NCBI GenBank assembly: GCA_037043235.1
Contig: JAWRVZ010000250.1
Location: 177,501 to 241,500 of the forward strand
DNA length: 64,000 nt
Source: Rhodeus uyekii
Taxonomy: Eukaryota > Chordata > Actinopteri > Cypriniformes > Acheilognathidae
Direction: 5' to 3'
The notes under the pieces were generated by a model. The model saw nothing but the letters and a program-made list of their open reading frames with translations. It did not search any database and was not told where the DNA came from. Below are positions 21,974-32,032 of this stretch, one piece after another (within the stretch, counting starts at the first letter, position 1; each line of letters starts with the position of its first letter). The position numbers were made by a program, and so were the translations under genes.

Positions 21974-24530
21974 TAAATAATAATAGATAAAATAAAATAG
22001 ATTATGGAAATAAAGAGATAAAGTCGCGATGGTAAAAACAGTGCAAACAATAGTAGGGGGGGGGGGGGTCAGGTGCATGGGGCAAAAGAAAGGAAAAGGG
22101 GCAGAGACGGGAGGGAGTTCAATGCCCTGACAGCTTGGGGAATGAAGCTGTTCTTCAGTCGGCTGGTCCTTGCCTGGAGACTGCGTAGCCTCCTCCCTGA
22201 TGGCAGCAGACTGAAGAGGCTCTGGGATGGGTGGGAGGGTTCTCTCGCAATGATGAGAGCTTTGCGGGAGAGGCGGGAGTTATAAATATCCTGGAGGGGT
22301 GGGAGAGAGACACCAACGATCTTCTCAGCTGCTCTCACTATGCGCTGAAGTGCTTTACGGCAGGATGTGTTGCATGCGCCATACCACACAGTGATGCAGC
22401 TGGTCAGAATGCTCTCGATGGTGCCTCTGTAGAAGGTGTGCATGATGGGGGCTGGGACTCCGGCTCTTCTCAGCCTGCGGAGAAAGTAGAGTCGCTGCTG
22501 TGCTTTCTTGGTCAGTGCTGTGGTGTTGGTGGTCCAGGAGAGGTCTTCTGTGATATGCACACCCAGAAATTTGGTGCTCCTCACTCTTTCCACGGTCGCA
22601 CCGTTGATAGTCAGAGGAGGGTGCTGGGTGTGCATTCTCCTGAAGTCAACAACAATCTCCTTCGTCTTCTCCACGTTCAGAGAGAGATTGTTGTCGCCGC
22701 ACCACCTGACCAGGTGGCTCACCTCACTCCTGAAGTTTGTCTCATCGCCGTTGGTGATGAGACCAACTACAGTCGTGTCATCCGCAAACTTGATGAAGAG
22801 ATTGCTGTTGTGTATGGGTGTGCAGTCATGGGTCAGCAGAGTGAAGAGGAGGGGGCTCAACACACAACCCTGAGGGGCTCCAGTGTTCATAATGATGGAG
22901 CTGGATGTGTTACTGCCGACCCGTACTGCCTGAGGTCTTCCCGTCAGGAAGTCCAGCAGCCAGTTGCACAGTGAAGTGCTGAGTCCCAGCTGAGACAGTT
23001 TTTGGGTGAGCTGTTGAGGGATGATTGTATTGTAAGCTGAACTAAAATCAATGAACAGCATTCTGACATACGTGTCTTTTTTGTCCAGATGTGTGAGTGC
23101 TGAATGGACAGCAGTGGCAATGGCGTCATCGGTCGAGCGTTTTGACCGGTATGCAAATTGGTGGGGGTCCAGGGAGGGGGGGAGGACAGATTTAATGTGG
23201 TGCATGACTAGCCGCTCAAAGCACTTCATAAGGATGGGGGTAAGTGCGACTGGGCGGTAGTCATTGAAGCAGGATGGAGATGATTTTTTAGGGACAGGAA
23301 TGATGGTGGTTGCTTTGAAGCATGTGGGGACAACAGCTTGACTCAGTGAGATGTTGAAGATGTCTGTGAAGACATCGGTGAGTTCCTCTGCACAGTCTCT
23401 CAATACACGACCAGGAATGTTGTCAGGACCCGGAGCTTTGCGTGCGTTGACCCTGCTGAGGGATTTACTCACGCTGTCCCTGGGCAGTGACAACATCTGG
23501 TCATCGGGAGGAGGTGGTGACTTCTGTGCAGTGGTGCTGTTGTGTGCCTCAAAGCGAGCGAAGAAGGTGTTCAGCTCATTCAGTAGGGGGGTGGTGCTGT
23601 CACACGTCCGTGCAGGGGGTTTGTAGTCCGTGAGGGTCTGAATCTGCTGCCACAGACTCCTTGAGTCTCTGCTGTCACTGAAACAGTGGGCTATCCTCCT
23701 GGAGTACTGTCTCTTAGCCTTCCTGATGCCGCGTGACAGGTTGGCCCTTGCTGTCCTCAGGCCCACCTCATCTCCAGCTCTGAAGGCAGCATTATGCGTC
23801 TTCAGAAGATTGTAGACATTCCCTGTCAGCCACGGTTTTTGGTTGGGCCAGATGGTGATGGTCTTTGTGACTGTTACATCCTCAATGCAGTTGTTGATGT
23901 AAGAAGTAACAGTCTCAGAGTACTCCTGGAGGTCTACGGTGTTATGGTAGGTTGCAGCCTGTTTGAACATGTCCCAGTCCGTGGTGTCGAAGCAGTCTTG
24001 AAGAGCCACTGATGACCCTTCAGGCCAGACTTGAATCTGCTTCTGGACTGGTTTGGTGACTTTCACGAGTGGTCTGTATGCTGGCAATAACAATACAGTG
24101 ATGTGATCTGAAGCACCAAGGTGGGGGAGGGGAAGGGCTTTGTAAGCTCCTCTCTGAGTAGTGTACACTAAGTCCAGAGTATTATTTCCACGTGTCGGGA
24201 AGTCAATATGCTGATGAATTTTTGGAAACACACTCTTAAAGTCAGCATGATTGAAATCCCCAGCCAAGATGAGAAAAGCATCTGGGTGGGCTGTCTGCTG
24301 ATCACTGATGTGTTTATAAAGATTATTAAGTGCCTCACTCCTGTTGTTGTTGTTGGAGCTGGGGGGGATATATACAGCAACAAGTATAATAGCTGTATAT
24401 TCCCGCGGTAGATAAAAAGGCCGACACTTAATAATCATTAACTCCACCAGGGGTGAGCAGTGTTTGCAGACTACAACAGCATCGCGGCACCACGCATCAT
24501 TGGTGTAAACACAGAGTCCGCCGCCGCAGG
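21758..24530 (-). mobile_element. APE-type LINE, young-looking, 5'-truncated
   Basis: The 3' tail is at the left: (GTCAAA)n at 21758-21787, then the 3' UTR with TA, poly-G and TAAA microsatellites. A long ORF follows. The element is cut within the endonuclease domain at about 24530 and there meets the plus-strand element at 24536 head to head. Confidence 0.9.
22069..24525 (-). CDS. LINE endonuclease-reverse transcriptase ORF, N-terminus missing
   Basis: One uninterrupted frame of about 819 codons; the first internal Met is at 24447 but homology extends upstream to the truncation (CGGGLCVYTNDAWCRDAVVV). The endonuclease part has ILVAVYIPPSS, ILAGDFNHADF, HIDFPTRGNNTLDLVY and GASDHITVLL. The RT part has NDYRPVALTPILMKCFERL, MLFIDFSSAYNTIIPQQL, TGAPQGCVLSPLLF and catalytic FADD (FIKFADDTTVVGL). 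The C-terminus has KKAQQRLYFLRRLRRAGV. No stop or frameshift occurs in the remaining ORF, so this insertion is recent compared with other LINEs here. It cannot be autonomous because about 80 N-terminal residues of the endonuclease are missing. The clade is not assigned. Confidence 0.92.
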   Translation of the reverse strand, partial: GGGLCVYTNDAWCRDAVVVCKHCSPLVELMIIKCRPFYLPREYTAIILVAVYIPPSSNNNNRSEALNNLYKHISDQQTAHPDAFLILAGDFNHADFKSVFPKIHQHIDFPTRGNNTLDLVYTTQRGAYKALPLPHLGASDHITVLLLPAYRPLVKVTKPVQKQIQVWPEGSSVALQDCFDTTDWDMFKQAATYHNTVDLQEYSETVTSYINNCIEDVTVTKTITIWPNQKPWLTGNVYNLLKTHNAAFRAGDEVGLRTARANLSRGIRKAKRQYSRRIAHCFSDSRDSRSLWQQIQTLTDYKPPARTCDSTTPLLNELNTFFARFEAHNSTTAQKSPPPPDDQMLSLPRDSVSKSLSRVNARKAPGPDNIPGRVLRDCAEELTDVFTDIFNISLSQAVVPTCFKATTIIPVPKKSSPSCFNDYRPVALTPILMKCFERLVMHHIKSVLPPSLDPHQFAYRSKRSTDDAIATAVHSALTHLDKKDTYVRMLFIDFSSAYNTIIPQQLTQKLSQLGLSTSLCNWLLDFLTGRPQAVRVGSNTSSSIIMNTGAPQGCVLSPLLFTLLTHDCTPIHNSNLFIKFADDTTVVGLITNGDETNFRSEVSHLVRWCGDNNLSLNVEKTKEIVVDFRRMHTQHPPLTINGATVERVRSTKFLGVHITEDLSWTTNTTALTKKAQQRLYFLRRLRRAGVPAPIMHTFYRGTIESILTSCITVWYGACNTSCRKALQRIVRAAEKIVGVSLPPLQDIYNSRLSRKALIIAREPSHPSQSLFSLLPSGRRLRSLQARTSRLKNSFIPQAVRALNSLPSLPLFLSFAPCT

Positions 24531-24535
24531 TCTAG

Positions 24536-25537
24536 AGTGCAGACGTGTCTTCGCTCTGCTCTGCTCTGCTCTTGCTCTTGCGCTTCTTAATATTCTGTCT
24601 TTTTTGTCTCTTATTTCTGACCCGCCGCTTGCTGGACTCCTGAAAATACTAAAATGGATTTATATATGATTGGATTACTGACAGCGGGGTTATCCTATTC
24701 TTTGGCTTTGGGATTACCCTGACCTATCGAAAGATTGGTAAGTCAGCTGCAAGCAAATTTACCGAACCGCTGTCTGAAATGAAGAAATGCCTCGAGGCCG
24801 TGTCTGACCGTTTGAAGGGATTAGATCAGAGAGTGATACAGATTGAGGAACTGAATCGTAATCTATGCGAACTGAACCGTAACAACGCAGTCCGGACAGC
24901 GAGTCAGATCGGTGAACTTACGGACTGTAACCGGTCTTGGCCATGAGACTGGACAAGGTGCTGAGGACCAGAACTGATTGAACTGACTGGTTGACTGATC
25001 ATGATCCAGACAAATTACCGAAGATCATCAAATGGATTATTAAAAAAAGGATTTGTATTTGCATCTCTCGGCTGGGAAGTCAGCATGCAGCCTGGTCTCC
25101 CTTATCTCCCTTCAGGGACAAAGCCACAGAACTGAACTCGAAAACATCTTCATGTTTTGGCTATATTCTCTCTCAACATCCATCTGCCTGTCCTTATTTG
25201 TCCTTATCTATCTCCCCCCCCAAACTCCACTGAAAAAATCCCAACACGTGACCTTGTGTGCTGTGTATGTTAAACTGCAATGTGTGATGTACAATGTGAC
25301 GTTTTGTTTTTGTTGCGTCTGCTATGTATGCTTGCTTAACTGCACTCATTTCTGGAGATAAGTTGGCGCTGCAAATGGCTGCCTCGGTGGTGAGTTTTTC
25401 AGTGATTGTTTTTGTTTGTTTGTTTGTTCATGTTGTGTTGGAAATGTGCACTGGAAGCTTGAGCACTAAGACAAATTCCTTGTGTGTGCAAGCACACTTG
25501 GCAATAAAGCTCTTTCTGATTCTGATTCTGATTCTGG
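24536..25537 (+). mobile_element. Non-autonomous LINE-like element with membrane/coiled-coil ORF, copy 2
   Basis: Second copy of the element at 8945-9978. It begins near TGCAGACGTGT and ends with CTTGGCAATAAAGCTC and (GATTCT)n. The small ORF (from 24653) has lost 24 nt after the start codon, gained 2 nt within the membrane segment (frameshift) and diverged later, but has GAA where copy 1 has a stop. Its tail joins directly to the right half of the split LINE. Confidence 0.7.
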
Positions 25538-25965
25538 ACTATTGCAACACTTTTGTTTGGACTTCCTACAAATGCGATCAAACCCCTGCAACTGATTCAG
25601 AACGCTACAGCTCGTCTGGTCTTCAACCAACCGAAAAGGACTCATGTCACTCCACTCTTCATCTCACTACACTGGGTCCCACTTGCAGCACGCATCAAAT
25701 CCAAAGCACTGATTCTTGTATACAGAATTTACACAAACTCAGCACCTTCATACTTCCACTCACTGCTACAAATCTATAAACCTGCCAGAAACCTTTGATC
25801 GATCAATGAGCGTCGACTCTTGGTTCCATCACAGAGAGGAAAAAGATCGATCACAAGAACATTTTCATTCACCACCCCCGGCTGGTGGAACGACCTCCGT
25901 GCCCTCATCCGGATGCAGATTCCTTGTCAAAGTTTAAAAGACTACTGAAAACTGATTTGTAGCAG
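25538..25965 (+). mobile_element. LINE of the L2/Rex1 type, right half
   Basis: Continues the reading interrupted at 21757: FGLPTNAIKPLQLIQNATAR, VTPLFISLHWVPLAARIKSK, ALILVYRIYTNSAP, then PGWWNDL in a shifted frame, the C-terminal LINE domain. It restores collinearity with 20745-21757 once the intervening 3.8 kb is removed. Confidence 0.85.
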
Positions 25966-26324
25966 TGAGTGGAAGTATGAGTTTGTGTAAGTTCTGTATG
26001 CAAGAGTCAGTGCTTACTACTATTCCACATGCTTGTACTACTTGTGTATAGAATGTTTGAAACTTTGTATTGTAAGCACTGTGTGGCTGATTGTTCCAGA
26101 TGGACCGTTTTGACTGCTGCACTAATGTTTTCTGTCTGCTTGAGTGGATTGCATTTGTAGCGTCGTGTAGACTTGTTTTTGATCTTAAACTCAATGTTCG
26201 TTTATATTGCTAAATACAATATTAGATATCAGCACTTTCTCAGCAGTATATCATCATACAGATACAAATAATGGTGTATAATCATACAGTTGAATTATGT
26301 TAAAATACTTATTATTCATGCAAT

Positions 26325-26850
26325 AAAAACTTTAACAAGTGCAGCAGACATTTGTTTTGTAACCGTGGCCTGATCTGTGCCTTGCAACAATTCTGTCTCT
26401 GAGCTCTTCAAGCAATTCCTTTGACCTCATGATTCTCATTTGCTCTGACATGCACTGTGAGCTGTAAGGTCTTATATAGACCTGATTCAATGGGTTCCTT
26501 GAATGCAATGCAATTCGCTTTGGACAAAAGCGTCTGCCAAATGCATCGATGTAAATGTAAAATATAAACAGGTGTGCGGCTTTCCTAATCAAGTCCAATC
26601 AGAATAATCAAACACAGCTGGACTCAAATGAAGGTGTAAAACCACCTACAGGATGATCAGAAGAAAAGAACAGCACTTGAGTTAAATATATGAGTGTCAC
26701 ACACATTCTGTCTTTTTCTGTTAACATGGGGTGATGAATGTACATTGAGGAAAAAAAATGAACTTGAATGATTTGAGCAAACGGCTGCAATTAAACAAAG
26801 TGAAAAATATAAGGGGGTCTGAATACTTTCTGTACCCACTGTTTGTCTGT
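26325..26850 (-). mobile_element. Tc1-like transposon relic, copy B
   Basis: Duplicate of the relic at 13690-14212, with the same truncated transposase start (RSKELLEELRDRIVARHRSG) and the same embedded dispersed-repeat end (TTTGGACAAAAGCGTCTG). Confidence 0.85.
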
Positions 26851-27799
26851 GCATCACTATACAGCATGGTGGTTATAATGTTTGAGCTTCCTCAAGAACC
26901 AATGATGTTCATTACGCACGTTAGAGCTTCAGCAAGAACCGAAGAGATTATGAATCCATAATTTGTGTTCTGATTGACCAGCTAAACTCAACCAGTTGAT
27001 GTTGGAAGTGATTGGATTATAAAAACAGAAGAGATTTAAGCAGCACAGGAACTATGGAAAAGAGAGACTTCCTTTCAGGAAGATGATTCCTTATTTTCAT
27101 TCCAGAATCAGATGTTGATGTAGATTGAGTGGTTTCAGAGTAAGATATATCTGGATTATGTGACGCTTCATTTCTTAAATGAAAGAGAATTAAGTGTTGA
27201 TCATTTGTCTCACTTTGCTAATGTTGAAAACACCTTCTTCTGGATCATTTTCTTCCAGGTGATTTCTGGGTTAATTCCTTTATGTGTGAGATTTTGGTTA
27301 GTCTCTCCCATGACTGTGGCACTCCTTTTTGACATTTGTGTTATGATTAGAAAACCATAACAAGTTATTATAAGTTATTTGGGTGGTTGTTGATTCTGGG
27401 ACTCAAACCTGGACAGCCTCATTCAAGGTGTCATTTCACTCCCTCTTTTTTTAAATTTTTTCTTTTTTTATGTAATTCTCAACTAGATGTGGCCCAAATC
27501 TAGTAGGACACTGTTGCGGTTTGGGTTTATAACACTAAACCTCATTGGGAAAATCCAGAGCCTTATTTGACACAGAACCATACAAAACATTCTATGCTCT
27601 AGTAATTTATTCATGTTTAAAGACAAACAAGAAAGATGGATTCAAGCAATCAAAGCTCAGAAGTCAGTAGTTTAGTATTTTGCTTATAGGATCAGAGGAC
27701 TGTGGTGTAACATTTTTTTCCAGTTAATCTGGCAATGAAAGCAGAAAAAAAAGGCAAAATACTACGTAAATTTATGTATCTTTACTGCATGCAACATTT
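26851..27799. other. Lectin B 3' flank, non-coding
   Basis: Duplicate of 14213-15118. No exon is seen. Confidence 0.5.
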
Positions 27800-29755
27800 T
27801 TATTGGTCACCTGCAAACACCTCAACCTCACACAATGTGAGACTCTCGCTGCGCCCAGGTTTAATAAGGTTGACGTAGCACCCGTAAACCGGTTTCAACA
27901 CAAATGTTTTCGTAGCTCCAGCTGGGATAGAGTCAACAGTTGCAGCTCTGTGAAGACAGAATCAGAGGGTCCTATCAAAAGGGCTTAAAACAGAAATTAA
28001 ATATGTTGAGAGTTTGTATTACAGTGATCATCTTTACGCATTGTTTCTTTAATTACAAAATACTTACAGCTCATTATTGTTGCCATTATTTTCCAGGCTG
28101 TTGCCGATACGGATCTGAACACCCTTTATCCTCTCTGCACAACAATCTCCACGATTAGAGATGCTAACCCTGGTGATCTTGTAGACATCCAACAAGTCAA
28201 CTCTCCACCAGGAGTCCTTTTCCTCTTCAGTCGCACTACATGCCCCAAGACTCAAAGATGGTTCCTTGTTGCTGTCGACAGCCTTTTGAGCTCCTGCCCA
28301 CATGTATGTGGAAGACTGGACAGCTTTGGCACCAAGAGCAAGATTCCCTGTTTTACAATAAATGTACATTACAATTACAAATGTAATGTCCATTACAATC
28401 CAATAAAGTAAAATTCCAATATAATGATCAGAATAAGTTTTGTTGTTGCAATAACAGCTGTCTGTATGTGCATTACACCTTATTGGTTACCAAATGTTCA
28501 GTAAGAATATTGTATACGCATTACTGACAACATTCAAATTAATGATGAACACTTACTTCGACAACAGATGTGTGGCGATTCTTCTACTATTAATAAAAAC
28601 AACAACAACTGTTATTCTCAAATTAATCAATATATAAACAATTGTATCACAGTCTTCTGTCAGTCTCTTACCTGCAAACACCTTGACTTCACACAGAGTA
28701 AGGATTTCTTCATTCCCACGTAGAATAATGTTGACGTATCGGCCATAAACAGGAGCAAATGAAAATGTTTGTGTGCCACTAAAAGCAGTGTGAATAGTTG
28801 CAACGCTGAAAACACAAAGAACAGTGTTAAAATGAAAACCAGAGGCCTCACAACACAATGCACATGTTTAAATTAAGTTCTATTGTTCTGATAGCAAATG
28901 GTTTTGTATAGCACTCATATAATGCATTGCTATGAGAAACAATTGTCCAAAAAGACAAATATCTAATCATAATCTGAATAAAAGCCAAATCGAAGAACAT
29001 CTCCATGGCTGAGTGGTTGGTTTGTGGAGGAAGTGCAAAAGTTTATTAAACCAGATTGAACATCAAAAATATTAGAAGATGAAAATTTCTTACAGCTCAT
29101 TGTTGTTTGCGTTGTTGTCCAGACTGCTACCGACACGAATCTGAGCTCCTCTGAGCCGCTCTCTGCAACAGTCTCCACGATTAGTGATGGTAACGTTACG
29201 TACACCGTAGATATTTATAAGGTCAACTCTCCACCATGGATTAAACTCAGCCAAAGTCATAGTGCATGAGTTCTTCTTGAAATCTGAGTCTGTGTTTCCA
29301 TCTACTGCACGTCTAGCAAAAGCCTGTGGGTTTCCTAAGGAGGACTGCACAGCCACGGCATTGAGAGCAAGATTCCCTGTTCAAGATGATATTAAAATAA
29401 AGGATAAGACAGTTTCAAAGTGTGGCAAGCAAGAAAGCGAGGACCAGGCCGGAGCGTTACACATTTTGTTTCTTTTCCAGTCATCCATGAGGGTCTGCCG
29501 CGTAACTTTCATTTAGCCTGTACTATAAAAAAAACATATACTATAAAAAAAACAATAACAAAGTGACATATGACTGCTGGACTCGTTCCACCGGCCTCAT
29601 TCAGATCCCACTGCTCTCAGTCCCACCCTGCTTGCCACAAAGCAATACAAAAATAAAATCACAAGCTGTAAATGCCCAGATTTCACGTACCTTTGGAATT
29701 AGAGATGCACAATCCAGTAAAAAGTGCAAGAAAAAAAAAACTTGAAATAAGACAT
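27800..29755 (-). CDS. F-type lectin (fucolectin-like), two domains, copy B
   Basis: Same plan as copy A: exons 29755-29691 (start), 29376-29094, 28805-28672, 28347-28068 and 27947-27800 (stop TAA). All borders are GT/AG and the phases match from exon 2 on. Both domains keep RGDCCxER, the Arg-Asp-Cys-Cys-Arg part of the fucose site, plus WWRVDL and the GRYVNI or GCYVNL strand. The His expected two residues after the preceding Cys is Met in domain 1 (NSCTMT) and Ala in domain 2 (GACSAT).

Exon 1 has a 10-T run, so the ATG frame reaches a stop within the exon and does not join exon 2. With 9 or 12 T it would encode a normal signal peptide. So this copy has the better lectin domains but a broken leader, unless the T count is an assembly error or another start is used. 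Confidence 0.85.
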
Positions 29756-30189
29756 CCTGAAAAAAGAAAGAACACATGTCCTCTCAGCATATGAAGGAAT
29801 CATTTTCAATTTCTCATCCTCATTTAAACAAAGATACAAATATATATTGCACTGATAAAAGTACTAAAGAATCCCATGACTGAGTGTAATGTGACAAACC
29901 TGCATCCGTTCGGAGTTTGAACTACACATTTCTCAATTAAAACTTATTTTATGATTTAAGTTAGGACTTGCACTGATTATTTCACACACAAGAATTTTTT
30001 TTTATAATCTAAATGGCTTAGAGATTTTTCACGTGCAACTGATATTTTAATTGCCATCAATGTTTGTTAACTATTCATCAAGAGAAACAAGCAGAGTTTA
30101 AAACTTGCACCTTAAATCTGTTCTTTACTGAATAAAGTTTAATATCTTTAACTTCCATTTTAAAGTGTTTATATCTGAATGCTACTGTT

Positions 30190-30508
30190 CTTTAAAGCTG
30201 TAGTCCATTTTCTTAGTTAACACAATGTATTTTGTGTATTTTTTAAGTACAAACATGATATTTACTCTGATATTATGATTTTGTGAGCAGAAATTTACAA
30301 CAATTATTTAAAATAAACATTAGCACAACTACATTAATCTTTTCAACAAAGAGCTGTGATACAAGCATGGTTGGTTTAAAGTTCTGTACTGTATAGTGCA
30401 TTTATTAAATGTATGAATGAGTTTTACAAATATACCATTAGCGAAAGAAATGTCAAAATTTAAAACTAAATTGAATAAATAATACACTCATTCCAATTAT
30501 AATTTTAG
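30190..30508. other. Lectin B upstream flank
   Basis: Shared with 17340-17635 and 6985-7320. It ends with AATTTTAG, the target duplicated by the hAT insertion. Confidence 0.6.
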
Positions 30509-31672
30509 TAGTGATGTGACGTTTGACACCGAGGCTTCGAAGCTTCGAAGCAAAAAACGAAACATCTCACAGTGAAGCACTGTATCGGAGCGTGATTCGT
30601 TTGGCCATAACCACGTGATCAGTGACGTCCGAAGCTTCGTTTTCTCCCTCAACCACGTGACTGCTTCGCAATCTGGTTCAAATGTAGCGCGAACCACTTG
30701 CGCAGGTTTTGAGTGTCATGCACTTCGGTAAAACGGTAGTGAACTCACACGAAACAGAGGATAAGCTCTTTTGAATTTTGAGCATGGAACCAGCCAAGAA
30801 AAGAGGCCGTTCGGAAGTCTGGCAGCATTTTCAGGTTGTAACAAATAAAGTAAACTCGTTGTTGTTGTTGTTGTTATTATTATTAATATCAAGAATTATA
30901 TTGTAAAATAATAAATAATTATAAGAATTAGGCTAATAGTAATATGAATAAATATTTACACGAATACTTTTATGTACTTTACTAATAATTTGTCTTTCCA
31001 CATCATCATCTTGCCCTGGAATTTGTATGCACTCCTGCCTCCTCAGTCCCATGTGAGAATATATTCAAAGGCAGGGGAAATAGAAAATAAAAAAAGAAAT
31101 AGACTTAGCCCCTGTACTGTTGATCAAGTTCTGTTCCTTAATAAAAATCTTTGATTTCTTTAATTTCCCACAAAATAAAAACTCCCCAGTTCACAAGCAC
31201 TTCACCATTCCACAGTTATTTTCTTTTATTTTGATTGTATATGCCTACATGAGCCTTGCCTATGAATTCATAGGTTTACGACTAAGGCTAAAGTGTATGG
31301 AAATAAGGCTGCATGTGTTGATCAAAGCAGATTCATAAAAATAGTTTCTATACACATTAATTTGTCCCATTTATTATTTTGTTTCATAAATTCATTAATA
31401 GGCTAATTTGTTCACATGTTGCAAGTAGCCTATCAAATTAACAAATAAAAAAAAAACTTTTTTATTGCTTTTATGGATTTCTCAAAGTGAATGTAACATG
31501 ATACAGTCCAAAAAAATGAATGGGTCCTCTGGCACAAGCTGCTCTTCAAACTTTGACCACAAGATGTCGGTAGTGTGCGCCGTGTTGAAAAGCTTCAAGT
31601 AATGAACCTTTTTACGATACAGTTGAGGGGAAAGCCTCGGTGCTTCACAAAGCTTCATTTCGCCATCACTAA
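30509..31672 (+). mobile_element. hAT element, internally deleted, perfect 8-bp target duplication
   Basis: Starts TAGTGATG and ends CATCACTA, flanked by AATTTTAG on both sides (30501-30508 and 31673-31680). Copy A carries one AATTTTAG at 17628-17635, the empty site. Inside are remnants of a transposase: a short N-terminal exon (MEPAKKRGRSEVWQHFQ, 30784-30834, then a GT donor) and the C-terminal dimerisation region (YSKAGEIENKKRNRLSP, then VDQVLFLNKNL). The catalytic middle is deleted. Confidence 0.92.
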
Positions 31673-32032
31673 ATTTTAGTTTAACGGGACAAAAGAAAAT
31701 AACGCTTCAACTAACCTGGAATTCATCAAAGTATCAGCCTCACAGTGTCACATTCATGTTGTGTCTCTTCACCCTTTTTATTTCCGTGTGCTTCCTGTAT
31801 CATTTCCCTCACCTGTCGTCAATCACTCCCCTCGTTAGTCTCGTCACCTGTTCCCAATCTTCCCTTGTTCATAAGCTCTCACGTGTTCCTTTGTCTTGGT
31901 CAGTTGTTAATGATGTGTGTGTGCGCTCCTTGGTTCTTATGCTGTATTTCTCTGAGTTTTGAACAAGTGTGTTCCTTTAGTTTTATATTTAAAGTGTTTG
32001 ATTTTGTTCTAATAAAGAGAAGTTTCGGTCCT

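Noticed and set aside
24530..25537. Twin-priming inversion of a single LINE RNA as the cause of the head-to-head structure
   Set aside because: The two arms are different sequences, each with its own 3' tail; twin priming would give two parts of one element with a single tail.
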